Below are positions 1 to 15,300 of a stretch of DNA of 64,000 bases, in pieces. This stretch comes from Litomosoides sigmodontis (Eukaryota > Nematoda > Chromadorea > Rhabditida > Onchocercidae). The notes under the pieces were generated by a model. It had not been told where the DNA came from, did not search any database, and saw nothing but the letters and a program-made list of their open reading frames with translations. The first letter of the stretch is position 1. Each line of letters opens with the position of its first letter. The stretch spans positions 2,338,507-2,402,506 of the forward strand of contig OY718803.1 in the NCBI GenBank assembly GCA_963070105.1, read 5' to 3'. The position numbers were made by a program, and so were the translations under genes.

Positions 1-2102
1 AAATTTGTGAAATTTTTTAAAATATTATAAGAGATGTAATATAATTGATAGCTAATTTATAAGTGTTAAATCATTCTACCCTTAATCTTTTATCACCTCG
101 TCTCTATCAACTATCGCCATAGATATCATTGGGCGAAAATGGTGCATTAATAATTTATTACGAATTTTACCGACAAAGTGTGCTTCATGCAATTCGTTCA
201 TTGGCTTCAATTTCACAAATTTTGTACCATTTTGATAACAATCTCCGAAATTTTCATCATAACTTTCTAACAATCAACTAACCTCACCTAACTAACCGAC
301 TAACTGTCAATAACAGTACCCTTCCTCACTTGCCTACAAACGTAAATTTTGCAAGAAGGTATTTGTGAAATTTTAAAATTGAATATTTTTATGATGAACA
401 AATCAATAGACGAAAAAAAAAAATAATCAATTGCATAGTAATGTACTTGTACTATTAGCTTACACTCAATTCCCTAGTGCCTATTTAGCTTAGCACTTTT
501 TGTTGTATGCAAATTTTTTAGCTATTCAAAAATAAACACAAATTTGAACTTTTTAAGAATGTACAATTAAATTGTTAAAAACTAGAACGAATTAATCTAA
601 CGCTATAAACAATCAAGAGTTCCAATAGCATAATGTTGAGAGCATAATGCTAGTAGGATATTAACGATTTTTTAATTTTGCTTTCATTCCTTTGTAATTA
701 CTTAGGCTTTGTGATTTGAAAAGTTTTTTCCAGAAATTTCGTTAATTTATGACTTGTAATGTAAATTAACCTAATAAGTTAAATTTTTAAAAAATTAAAA
801 AAAACAATTCTTTTAAATTGGTAATGTAAAAGTTTTCGGAATAAAATGATTGGAAGCAAAAAAGACTGATAAATAATTTTACTCAAAATATTTTCACTTA
901 AAATTTACATTACCATTTAAATTGTAAAATAAATCAAATGTTTTCTTTTCTTCACTTTTACTTTTGCATAACTAATTGTTTTAGCACGAAACATGAAATT
1001 ATGCTTGATTTATTTTCAAATTAATTTTTTAACAAAATAATTTCCTAGCATAAACCGATAACTTCATCCACCATTGCTAATTTCACATTCCATCAACAAT
1101 CATTTGAATGTGCTGGATGCATTTTGCGATGAGTGCCATTTTGTCTATTTTCTGTGCGATAATTAAATTGAGCTCTAATTAGTGGCCCTGCGGGTGTAAA
1201 GAATGTGGACGGTGAGGAAGGTTGAATTTAAAAATACAATAAGACATGATAACATTTTTTAAAAAAAAAAGAACAGGATTTTCAATAGCAATATTTGACA
1301 AAATTTAGAGAAAATGATTGAAATGCACTATTTTTTCCACCTCTCACTCACTCCCTTCCTCACTTTTTCCCCTATTTCATCGTAAATTTCCAAGTGCTTT
1401 TTTTTTCCTGCTAAATTTAAAAGATGATGAAGTTCTCATTCATATTAGGGAGAGCATTGTGTGAAATTGAATTTTGAATGGAATTTAGAAGAAAAATTTT
1501 CATGAATGTTTTCAATTAAAAAGTAAAATTCAATGTTTAAATGTATGTTATTGCTGAAATGAATAAATTCATCCGTTTTTTTTTCTATTATTACAATTTA
1601 ATTGGAAGTAAAATTCTATTAGAATGGATAAAATACTAAATTGCAAGAGGAAATGATAAGTTTTACGGCTTTTGAATGTGAGGAAATTAGATGTGTACAC
1701 ATGCAACTACAATTTTTACGGCATTTCAATATTTCAATGAAGAAATTAGACGTACAAGCGTAAAATTACAGCTTTACAATATTTCAATGTTAACAAATTT
1801 GACGTGGAAGCGTGATGATGAAAGGATTGAGTGAAAAAGGTGCAAGTGATAAAGAGTGGAAAATTTTGGTAAAGAAGCGAAATTTTTTTTTTTGCAAAAA
1901 TTTGAATTTTAAATTAAAAAAAATAATTTCACAAATGTTTTTTTTTGTTGTTCACAAAGGCTTTTTTATATTTCAAAAAATTATACATTAAATGAAAAAA
2001 AATTCAAATAATTAAAAAAAGAAAAACTGCTCAGTTTTTATTGCTGCAAAATGAAAGTTGTGGACACACAACGCCAACCTAATATAAAGGAGAATAGTAA
2101 TG

Positions 2103-2302
2103 NNNNNNNNNNNNNNNNNNNNNNNNNNNNNNNNNNNNNNNNNNNNNNNNNNNNNNNNNNNNNNNNNNNNNNNNNNNNNNNNNNNNNNNNNNNNNNNNNN
2201 NNNNNNNNNNNNNNNNNNNNNNNNNNNNNNNNNNNNNNNNNNNNNNNNNNNNNNNNNNNNNNNNNNNNNNNNNNNNNNNNNNNNNNNNNNNNNNNNNNNN
2301 NN
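2103..2302. other. Assembly gap (200 N)
   Basis: Exactly 200 unknown bases. The 14 bases before the gap (2089-2102, ggagaatagtaatg) are repeated immediately after it (2303-2316). The gap length is therefore probably a placeholder and the two edges may overlap or belong to a tandem repeat. Confidence 0.98.
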
Positions 2303-2325
2303 GGAGAATAGTAATGGGAATGATC

Positions 2326-2327
<2 letters not shown>

Positions 2328-2366
<39 letters not shown>

Positions 2367-2381
2367 CGGTATGCTTCGATT

Positions 2382-2417
<36 letters not shown>
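2328..2417. repeat. Compound microsatellite (TA)n then (CT)n
   Basis: A (TA)18 tract at about 2328-2363 is followed after a short spacer by a (CT)n-rich tract at about 2382-2417, then by GT-rich sequence to about 2475. It lies right after the assembly gap, which it may have helped to cause. Confidence 0.9.
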
Positions 2418-4588
2418 CCCCTCTCTGTCTTTCTTTCTTTCTTCCTATATCCGTGTGTGTGTGCGTGTGTGTGGTGTGTTGGAAGGGGAAATTATTCATT
2501 CAAATCATTAATTTCTCTCTTCGCGGCAAAGTATTACTTTTTTGCATAACTTTTAATTGTTATTTGATTTTTTTAATTGCTATACCAAATCATTTAATTT
2601 CAATATGTTATTTCCTTTTTTTTTCTGTTCTATTCCTATGCCATCCTATTTTACTCCAAATTTTACATCAAATTTCATTTGTCACTAATTTCAATCAACT
2701 AAGAATGCTGTAAGCAGCAACGTTAACAATTCTGATATCCATTTCCAATAAATTATGATACTGATAGTGAATGAATGATTATCGGAGATGAAAAAACATT
2801 AAGAGAAAATTTCAACAAAGCATAAAAGTAAATGTAAAATTTTAGCAAAATAATTGAATATAAAATTAAATGAAACTAAACATAAAATTAAATGTAAAAT
2901 TTTAGCGAGATAACTAAATATAAAATTAAATAAAACAAAATTTTATCGGTATCAATTCACACACCGTATCACTATAGCTTTGCTCTCTATTGAACTTAAA
3001 AAATGTTAATTTCACATTCTTTAATTCCCACTTCAATACGCTCATGTTATCTCATCACTTCTTATCCTTCTTTTTTTTCCATCATCAAATTTCATTTCCC
3101 TTTCTTTGTATCACAAAAGTTAGTGTGATATTAGTGACATTAAGAAAACAATGACAGCTATTGTTGCTTGAAATGAAATTCAAAAATACAAAAAAACAAA
3201 GTGATAGAAAGAAAAAAAAAGCGAAACGTTAAGGAAAAGTTTGGTGACCGATTTGGCAAACATCAAAATGAAATTGATGGAAAAGAGAAACAATTGGTGG
3301 AGAAACTCCCAAAAATACCATATGAATAATAATTATTATTAATAAAAATTTTTGATGTGATGAAATGGAAGTGCGATTACTCATCATTTTCATCTTTTTA
3401 TAATTTCACTGATAACATTGTGCTATGAAAGTAAGCCTTCCGTTTTCGCTTTCTATATAACATTTTATTCATGCTATGCTAATTGCTATAACTAATGCTA
3501 GCAGTAATACTAGTTATAATAATAATAATAATTTAATAATAATAATAATAATAAAATTAATACTACCAATAGTAATAAAATTTTCTATAAAAAGAGAAAA
3601 AACAAAGGTGGAAAATTGCACGCATTAATTATTAATATATAATAATCCTCAAGCTCGTTATTCTCAAATAATGCAAATGTAAAATTTACATTCTCAATTA
3701 AAGTGCAAAAATTTTTAGCAAAGAAACATTAAAAAAAGAAAGCTCAATTCTAAGCATTTTTACATGATACTTTTAGAAATTAACGAAAAAAGAAAAATGA
3801 AATTAGCAAATTAGCACAAAGAATACACACAAATGAAAATAGCTGTAGCGTATATAACGCATAGCAACGCATATAAAACAGGTGCTCGTTGAACGAAAAT
3901 TATTTTATTTGAAAAAAAAAATTTAAAGAAAAAAGAGAGAGAAGGACAAACCTCTAATTTTATGGATTAATTGAAATTGTTGTTGTCGTTGATTTGCCAC
4001 TTGACGGAATGTGCTTGTTTGAGGAGGATGGATTACAACAGCGGCAAACAGTAAGGAGGTGTTGAAACGGTTGTTTTTTTTTTAAAGAAGCCGAAAAAAA
4101 TTGCTGTACGCATGCTTTTTTTCTGTCGGTAAGTTTTTTAGGTATATTTTGAAATTTTTGAAATGAAAGGTTCACAAAGAAAAAAAAAAGATAGCAATTA
4201 CCTACATAATACATCACTTAAAAGTCATAGTTACCGTCAAATAGTTAAAAGTTAAAAATTAGCTAAGAGTTAAAGTGAGAGTTAAAAATTATCGCTTCAT
4301 CGCTTTCTTTTTTAAATTTATTTCATAAAAAGCGCACTATCGCTTATTTTTCTCAGTTTTGAAGAAAGTGTGCTTTATGCGAAAGTTTTGTCACTCAAAT
4401 TTGTAACAAAAAAAAAACACACAAACAAATTAATTTTATGCTATTTAAGAAATGAAAACAGAATCGATCAATCAATGACTAATTTATAGTTCTAATTTTA
4501 CGCACTTCAAATTGAGCATTTTTTTCTCAACTTATCTCAATTACTTTACTAGCAGCAAAAAAAAAAAAGAAAAAGACATGAAGTTAAC

Positions 4589-4965
4589 CTCTTGAACTTT
4601 CTTTTCCTTATCTTCCAGGTTGGTATTTGCTACAGCCAGGTCTTCTTGCGCCTTATCTAAATCATTCTCCGTTTGCATCATCTTCTTTTGCGTATCACGA
4701 AGCTCTTCCTCAATGCGCTCCAACTTATCCGTCATTTGACGTACTTTTTCCTCCGCTGCGTCGGCTCGATCGAGAGCATTATCCTTCAATGATATTTTAA
4801 TTTTCATATTTTCAAATAATTAAATTATTCGTAAAAAGAAAATAATTGCAACGAGGAGAATATTGCTGTAAGTAATTACTAGCTAGAACAATTGTGGAGG
4901 TAAATGAATGAAATTAATACCTTCTCGATTTTCATCGCCTGCATCTTCTTCTTGATCGCATCCAT
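4589..4965 (-). CDS. lev-11: Tropomyosin, first two coding exons (gene continues off the left edge)
   Basis: Tropomyosin is a parallel coiled coil that lies along actin filaments and controls myosin access in muscle. Exon 1 (4965-4921) encodes [15 protein letters not shown], the canonical start of invertebrate muscle tropomyosin. A 137-bp intron (GTATTA at the donor) separates it from exon 2 (4783-4589), which runs in phase from [16 protein letters not shown] to [10 protein letters not shown] with unbroken heptads. These 80 residues are about 28% of the usual 284. The next exon should begin with the AEAEVA-type segment and is not in the window, so intron 2 exceeds 4.5 kb. A 5' UTR splice acceptor lies 56 bases upstream of the ATG. 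The name lev-11 follows the C. elegans gene; family identity is very secure, the exact isoform is not. Confidence 0.95.
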
Positions 4966-5021
4966 TTTTGCTTCGAATTATTGCACTGTTAATTTCTTCA
5001 GTAATAAAGTGAACTTTTCGA

Positions 5022-5023
5022 CT
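5022..5023 (-). promoter_or_regulatory. 3' splice acceptor in tropomyosin 5' leader (cis- or trans-splice site)
   Basis: On the minus strand a polypyrimidine run ending TTTTTTTTCCAG precedes the tropomyosin ATG by 56 bases with no closer AG in a pyrimidine context. In nematodes such a site usually accepts the spliced leader; a 5' UTR cis-intron is the alternative. Confidence 0.5.
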
Positions 5024-5262
5024 GGAAAAAAAATATGAAAAAAAAAGTGAGTAAAAATTAAAGTAAAATAAAAGTATCGGAAAATTTGATGAGCGAAAGG
5101 AGAAGAGATGAAATGAAATGAAAAATATGCAAAGTATTCGGCGAAGGGAATATTTTCGTCTTCTGTTTTTTTTTTTGAAAAAAATAAAATGAAAATGGAT
5201 CTTAGTAATGTGAGCTAAAACAACAACACCAACAGGTGGAATGGTGTGCATCATTATTTATA

Positions 5263-5293
<31 letters not shown>

Positions 5294-5790
5294 ATTATGA
5301 ATTCACACTACAATCATTGGTTTTTTTCAAACACTTTGAATTCCTGGTATTTTTTTTCTCTTCTTCATTCTTTCTCATCTTTATCTAATTCTTTTCCAAT
5401 TGAAATCATTAAATTTTACAAATAATCCTTAAAATCATTTTTCACTTATCAACTTATCATTTACGAGCATTGCTACTCTATCACAAACAACAATAACAAC
5501 AGTAGCTTAGCACTTAGTATTATCGCTACTCGAGCACTAGCAATAATATCAGTTCAGTCTAACATCATCATTAATTAGCTTTAGGAATTCACACCAAAAA
5601 ATATGGAAGTAGGATGAGCGGAATGAATGCGCTTTGCTACACTTTTACTCATTTCACTGCAAGTAAGTAATAGCGGTAGTAATAGTAGTAGTAGTAGTAG
5701 TAGTAGTAAAGGTAAAATAGTAATTGAATAGGTAAGTAAGTAAGTAAGTAAGTAAGAGGGAAAACCAAGAGGGATGAATGTGTGGAAATG

Positions 5791-5861
5791 ATTGCGGTGG
5801 CAGAAGAGCTCTGCTCTGATAAGCTAAGAATTGCGATGGCAGAAGAGCTCTGATAAGCTAA
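5791..5861. repeat. 38-bp imperfect direct tandem duplication
   Basis: The segment starting attgcggtggcagaagagct at 5791 is followed by a second copy starting attgcgatggcagaagagct at about 5829; both end in ctgataagctaa. The first copy has an extra ctgct insertion. Confidence 0.85.
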
Positions 5862-7091
5862 ATGAAATGGATCATTTCTCGATCGCTTAACTTCTTCGTA
5901 CTTCCTTGGCATTCTTATATCTTTCCGAGCGTTAAACAAATTTCATTTTACACACCAACAGCTGTTCATCCTCTCAACTTTCATTTAACAGTTTTAAGCA
6001 ACCAAGCAACCACTTGCTCGTTCTCTCTCTCTCTCTCTCTCTCTCTTCCCCTCTCTCTTGCTCTCCCTCTCTCCTTCTCTTCGAAATAGAAGAGAAGAGA
6101 GAGAGTGAAAGTGAAGAGTTTAAATTAGTGAAAGAAAAGAGAGCAAAAGATGTGGGCGGCGAACGAGAAACGAAATAGTAAATAGTTTAATGATAACATG
6201 TACATACACACACACACACACGTAAATAATATATATACGTATGAAATGTGTTAAAGTTTTCAGAAAAAAAAAATTAGCAAAAGATTTTGAAGAGAAAAAA
6301 AGTGTGCTCTTTCCTTTCTCTCTCCTTCTCTCCTCCTCTCTCTCTCTCACTCTCTCCCTGTCATTCAATTTTCCTTTTTTTTTTTGCATTTCTGCTGTAA
6401 CAATGATGATGAAAATTTTAAACGATACTGATATGCGAAAATCATCGTCGTAATATCATTTTCGTTCTAAACTTATTCATTTTTCTTCCTTCCTCACTTT
6501 TCTCCCTTTCATTTTTTTCTCTCTACTCTCTCGAACCTTTCCTCTCTCTCTTCTGTCTCTCAGATCGCAAATGAAAATTCATGTAAAGTGAAATTTTAAA
6601 GACATATATATTTTGCTTTTTCCTGTTAATCACTTTCTTCTTTCTTCCCTCTCTCTCTCTCTCTCTGTCGTAGTTTTGTCATACGTATGCATGTGTACGT
6701 ACGCACGCACGTACGTGCGTGCGTGTGCGTGTGTGTATACGTTGAAAAAAAATGCTAAACATCTGTCGGAAAAGTGCTGTTGAACAGCTGGTGAGAGTAT
6801 AACCATACCATTTACCATTTGATAATGCACGTCCATCGAACAAATTAGCAAAAAAGTTTATATAGGAGAATGTTAGAATGAAAAAATTCATTTTTCAAAT
6901 ATTCACTAAAATTTTTCACTTGCAATTCAAATGCTAAAATCAACACGAAACAATGATAAGGACGGGGATGATAACGATAAATAATTAGTTATATCTCTAA
7001 ATCCCTCCATTCCACTCTGATAAGCGAATTGCTAAGATAAAGCAATGATGATAATGATGATGATGATAATTAACAATAAATAATTATAATG

Positions 7092-9305
<2,214 letters not shown>

Positions 9306-12300
9306 TCACCGTAAATAACAAGGAATGAAGATCAAAAGACCAGCTTCACCGCCGCAAATTGCTAGCTGACCAGATGGCTCACTTACGGCTAGTCGATTTA
9401 GTGATTCGGTACGAAGATCCAAGCTAAACTGTGGTAGAGCAGTTTTACCGGTCTAAAAATTAATAATTTGTCTGCGTATAAGTTGTTAGCCATTCATACA
9501 TAGATTGAATTCTTTTCGCTGAGACTCACATTAAAATCAATGGAAACAGTCGTAAAAAAACAAATCTAAAAAAGCATTGGATTTGAAAAGTTAGTGTAAC
9601 GACTACGAAGAAAAGTTGAAGGAAACCACATACTACGCATGCTTCTAGAGAATTACACTAACTGACCATTATACTTCCCTGTTTTTTACTCCGATAAAGC
9701 AGAGAACAATTAGAAAAAAAAATCACTACTGAAATCCAAATTCTAAGTCTTCCACTCTGAGCAATAGTCTAAATAATCAAGGCCACGAAAAGCTTATGAG
9801 AATTTTTTAAGAAACACGCATATATATTAAACAATACTTTGATATCCTCGAAGCAAAATTCGAGATGCGACTTTTCGGCACACAACTGCAAATTTGTCTG
9901 AGGTGGAGGAAACCTGGTTTCATTTTTACTCTCGATATTATCATTGGGAATGAGTCCATCATTTAAAGGTGACTCAACACTCTACAATTTAAGCCATTGA
10001 AGAATTAAATAACTCCTTGCTACAGAAACCAAACACAAAAACAGAAATTACTACCCATTTCCTCCTCCACTACTATATCTTACAGAAATGAATTTTCTTT
10101 GTAAACGGATTGGTTTGTATGTATCATCAAAAATATCCCCAAAAAAATTCTTCTTAAACTGTCTTAAAACACACCTTCCCTTTCGTAACTTCTTCGGATT
10201 TCCTCACCAATGTTAGAACAACCCGGCAAGCACTAAATAAAAAATCTTTTTGCGATCCAACAGCAGCCAAGCGCCCATTTAGAGAAACTTGAAGACGACC
10301 GTCTGCCCCAGCTGATATTACTGCACCTGTCTTTGGACATATGCACATATCCCATAGCTGTATTTCATGCCTGAATTCCAAAAATCGTTTTATTTGACAC
10401 ATGAAGAAAAGCTCACGGCTTTCTTTCTTTGTTGCTGAAATCCAATTTCTGGTGATGTTAAAATAAGAGGTACTGAGTGACAATATTCGATCTTACTCTC
10501 TGGTGAGCTCATCTTGACATAGATTTTCCAGCACTTTATTTAAGAGGTACAAACCTATTAGCCAATGGAACTACGAAGAAATTCCCTTTCGACGACCCCA
10601 ATACAACATAACATGTCCCGCAAGTTAAGTGAACTCCACTAAGAGTGAAATCCTGTTGATAGCTAAATATACCATTGAAAAGTCCTTCTCGAGAATAAAC
10701 CTGCAATTAGCATAGCAAGGAAGAATCCTTTTAAATTATTTATGGTTTGAATGAATTCATGAAGATATAAAATCTAACAAAAGAATACCTGCATTCCAGC
10801 CGTTCTTTGAGCACCTTCCTCAATTACAAATGTAAGCGTGGCCAAATCATATATTCTAATTAATTTTTCTCGAAAAGACACAGCCACTGAAATACAATGT
10901 CAGCAGCACACATAAAGATATTAAGACAAAAAAACACAAAATAGTAAAATATTTAACCTCGATAACAAGTTTCATAATGATATATGAAAACTCGTCTTTA
11001 AGTGTAGCTTAAAAACGTGAAAACAAAGCCCTAGGAACATGACGTATCACCCCTCCAAATTTTGAAATTACAGAATTTCTTTCAAACGTACATTGTTCCA
11101 ATCCACAGAAAGCGACATTCATGGGAGGAGATAACCACTCAGCACTGTGTATGATTCTTGCAAATGTCGTACTTTCCCCCAAATCCCAGATTAGTACGTG
11201 TCCTTTAATAATATTTTATCACAATTCTTTAACTGTTCTGTTCGGTTAAAATTAACCCATGCAATTGTCAAGCCTTACTAAAACTGAATATCAAGAACTT
11301 TTGTTACGAGTATTAAATAAAGATTTCGTTCAAAAATATATTCATACGCTTGACGGCGTTCAATAAAATGATTTCAATATGTATAACATTAATACAGCTT
11401 TAATTTCTCCCAACTTCACCATCACCCAAATCAAAAAGATCTTAGGTATAAAGTTTATAAACGTGCAAAAGTATTACCTGACGCAGAAACAGCCGCTAAT
11501 TTGCTAGAACCATCTTTTTCACTCCATGCAATTGAAATAGTTGGTGCATTATTACAACATTCCGGACAACAAAGGATCAAATCAGGTTCAGAACAACGGT
11601 ATACAGGTTGGTCGTTATCACTGGTCGAAGGTATTGGCATGTCGCTACGTATTCTAAAAAAAAATAATTAAATCCACACTTCGTAACCAAATACATATAT
11701 AGTTAACCGCTTGAAATTTGTCTTTCTTCTCACCCTCTAAATGCCGGACATTTTGCAATTGATACTCCCGAATTAAAATTATTGTATTACTTACAGAATC
11801 AAGCTTACTGCCTGCGATCTATGTTGTGTTGTTACTGATAACATTTTCCTCAGTTTCCTTGTCCCCAAAAGTTTTGTACTTAGCTTAAATGGAAATTCTG
11901 TATGACTGGAACAGAAACTGAACAAAAATTGAAACCGAAATCAAGCAGAATTCGAACAAAAATTGCGTCAAATTCCTCCACTTTCACTTCTGTTAATATA
12001 AGAAATCGCTTTGATAGATGGCGCAGAAGCATATACACTAACCCATAAAGAGAAATTGCACCACTCATGCCACCAACTGCAAGAATACCAACAAAATTTG
12101 ACAATTTGCTATCCTGCTTAACGGAGTTTCGCAACGATGGACACCAAGCCGTGCAAAGTATTGTGCTATAGTTCACTTCCAGAAGAAACCACAAAGATGC
12201 AGAAATCCTAAAAAAGTAGAAGATTCAATTCAAAATAGGAGTAGAAGATTCAAAAAACAAAATAAGAGTAGAGATTCAAAAAAATTTCTTTCAAAAATAA

Positions 12301-15300
12301 GAATATACCTTTCCGGTTTATTGTCATACAGCCAGAACTGAACGTAATCAACGTTGCAACTTTCCCGACTTTTTAAAACCAAATATTCTTCATCGGCAAA
12401 AACCGTGACAGCCACACATTCACGACCTGAATTTTTATTTAAAAAAATGAGAATATACGTAAGGCTGAAAAGCAAAAGCAGTGGTGAACACTCCTATTAT
12501 AGATTAAAATAATATGCACAGCAACTAAGTGTTTTCGAACATTTCGTATATTCATATATTAGTGTTTTCGAACATTTCGAATATATATTTCGTATATGAA
12601 GGGTTTAATTTTGTCCTATTTGCATCAATTATTTCGTCATTTTCTGTTATCAAATTCGATTAAGTAAAATTAAAATATATTCATTGATATCAAGAAAAAT
12701 CTGTGAAAATGAAACCTCCTTTAACTAACCATTTTCCAGCTTCCGTGGGCAACTTTTAATTGTTGATATTGGACCTCCACAATATGCAATACTACCAACT
12801 TCGTGTATATCATTTTCAGCTAACGTAAAATGCCTGAAATTACTTATATGCAAATAAATTCTGAACGAAAATGAAATCGCAGTAACAATAGACAATAGAA
12901 AAAAGTGGAGAAAATATTGAGTTATTCGGTTTTCACTTTCTGGTATCTAGATTTACCATTATTTTTCATCACAACGAAAAAAAAGTTTTGAGTACATCCA
13001 AACAAATGATACAATGTTGCAGAACCAAAATTAACACAATCAGCGTTTCATGTTGCACTATACTTCATACAAAACTCAAGTAATGAACTCAATACACAAA
13101 CCCAGATGATTAGGAAAAGGAGGGAGGACGATAGAGAAAGAAATATCAGGATTACCTGAGTAATCAGCACGCTTCCCGAACTAAAGGAAGCGTACGTTTG
13201 ACACGGCTGAAGACCAACTTCTTTAACCATAAGCCTTATTTGCAAGAAGCTTGGGCAGAAGCTTAAAAATAAGTTGAATTAGTAAATGTTCATCATTAAC
13301 TTACACTTTTCTAGTTTTGCAGTGTAAAGGTTTGGGTACAAAAACTGGCAATCTTTGCTTTCCATCAGCTATCGGAACTTTTTGAACCGAACTCGCACTT
13401 TGACTTTCGTCCGATGATGCCGGCTCCCACTCTTCACTACTGCCAGCAGGGAGCATTACAGGAATAGAGCATTTTTTGAGCATAACATTTAAAACTTCAC
13501 TGCAATTTAAAAAAATGCAAGAGTCTCAAAATCTGAAAGTTTTCTGTCCAAAATATCAAAATAAAATATAGAAGCAAAAAAAATAATGAACCTGAAATCG
13601 CGGGGCGCAATACGCTTGAAATTAATTTGATGACGTTCAAATTGAGTAAGAACATCGCAAAGAGATTCCTTTTCTCTTTGCATCCTAAACAACTCGTTAG
13701 CTCGATCAATCGTTTCTTGGTATTCCATCAATTCATGTTGTGTTGGAGCATTTGCTGAAAATTTCTGATAATTTATTATAAAAATTAAAATCATCCCCTA
13801 GATATATCATTTTTTGGCGTTAAATTCGATCATCTAATATATTATATGATTTTAACAACACAACAGCATTACGTGACAACGTATAGTAGCTGTTGAAAAA
13901 AAGATCTGATACAATATCAATGAGAACGAGTTAAATTTGAAAGAATAAATAAAATAGTAGATCTAATAACTTCAATTAATGGCAAGTGAACAATGTTTCA
14001 ATCGAATACTTAATTGGGTGGGATTTCAATACATCAAATTAAAATCTCGACAACTTAACACGTATTACAAGAAATTTAGTCCATGGGATAAGTTTAGTTC
14101 GAGAAACTTAAAGAACAGTTTCTGTTTGAAATGAAAATTTCATTACTTATTTGAAATAATAGAGAAAGCAGTTGAAAATATAAAAAGTTATACACCAAGC
14201 TTTAACAGTGCAACTAACAGCATTAATTTTACGACAGAAAGGATTATTAAATTCAACATACTCTCAAGATTTGCACATTTAAATTTGAATCGCTTAACTC
14301 CATCGGCCACTTTCATACGCGAACTTTTCTCCGGCAAATATCCCTGTGCTATCGATGCCACCTTCTGCTTGTCAGATTTTCTACTCTTTAATTAATAAAT
14401 GAACAGGATAAGAAAGACGTATTAAATACTAATAAGCTTATTGGAATAAGATTTACGTGCTGAATGAAAACTTATAACAAGTCTGGCAAGCCTACAACCC
14501 ACTTAAAAGATGACGCTGATTGAATCGGTAAATTTATGGCTGGAGCAGAACTAATTTGCAGGAATGAATCTTCCACCCTAAGAAATTAAAAAAAAAAAAA
14601 GCTTATGTCCTTCAAAACCATACTTTTCTAAGTTTCCTTGAAATCTCCACATCCAAATCATCGGTTTCTGAATTTCCTGAGTACGACTCATCGTCTGATC
14701 TGAAAATCTTTAGTGCAGTCTAATACCTATAGCAAATACTCGTAACTATAAAAAATTTTGATTAGCTCTTCAGAAACAGAAATTTTAACAACCTTCCTCC
14801 TTTCGATTTTGTCTTCGGATTTGCACATGAGGCCAAATGTTCACGACCATCTGCTACGGTAGCTGTAAGTCCACATTTCCAGCACTTCCATGGTAGCTGA
14901 TCCTACAAAGCGAATAAAATTCAAAAATACATTTTTTGCAAAATTTTTGTGCTTTTTTCTTTTTCATGGAGTCACCTTATTTATTCGACAAATTACGTAC
15001 ATTTACGTCCATATACTTTTGAACAGCGAAGCGTTCTTATCACATATTTCAAATCAATACATTGTATAGTTTTATTTAAATCATAAAATTGTTGGGAAAT
15101 TTATGCATTTAAAATTAATTTCCATAAAGTAAAAAAGCACCCTGTCTTGACCACATCTTTCGAGATGATATGAAAGTGCATAGCGATGCCCATATTTCTG
15201 TGTACAGTTCAATGTTTCGATATTCAAACATGGCAAAACTTCCAATGCATTCATTGAAATCCGTAATATTTTCGCTTTCGTCACTTTATCGAGCGCTCGA

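Larger units (their letters stand above)
1..4588 (-). other. Long intron region downstream of tropomyosin coding exon 2, no exon recognised
   Basis: The stretch follows the splice donor of tropomyosin exon 2 on the minus strand. I looked for the next family segment (a heptad-rich helix rich in E, R and L) on the minus strand and saw none, so this is read as intron, at least 4.5 kb long and open to the left. It holds AT-rich DNA, a 200-base assembly gap (2103-2302), a (TA)n tract and a (CT)n tract after the gap, and a direct tandem duplication of about 62 bp at 2821-2943 (unit containing taaatgtaaaattttagc). Another gene nested here cannot be excluded. Confidence 0.6.
4966..7091. other. Tropomyosin upstream region with dense microsatellites
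   Basis: No coding exon was recognised beyond the tropomyosin leader. It contains (GT)n at about 5265-5292, (TAG)n at 5681-5708, (GTAA)n at 5731-5757, (CT)n at about 6021-6046 and 6318-6356, (CA)n at about 6188-6202, and ACGTACGTGCGTGCGTGTG-type alternating purine-pyrimidine DNA near 6695-6738. Being 5' to tropomyosin on its strand, it probably contains that gene's promoter, but I see no specific motif I can name. Confidence 0.6.

Noticed and set aside
82..273. 63-codon minus-strand open frame (MLESYDENFGDCYQNGTKFV start)
   Set aside because: The sequence looks fairly protein-like, but it has no recognisable family and no clear splice partners, and lies in the presumed tropomyosin intron; kept only as a possibility for transcript checking.
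2038..2549. Long frames running through the N gap and (TA)n/(CT)n tracts
   Set aside because: They consist of unknown bases and simple-repeat translation.
14495..14580. Extra exon in the TFIIIC-like gene (VEDSFLQISSAPAINLPIQS)
   Set aside because: It needs a phase the preceding exon does not supply, whereas joining 14624 directly to 14385 keeps the frame. Could be an alternative exon.
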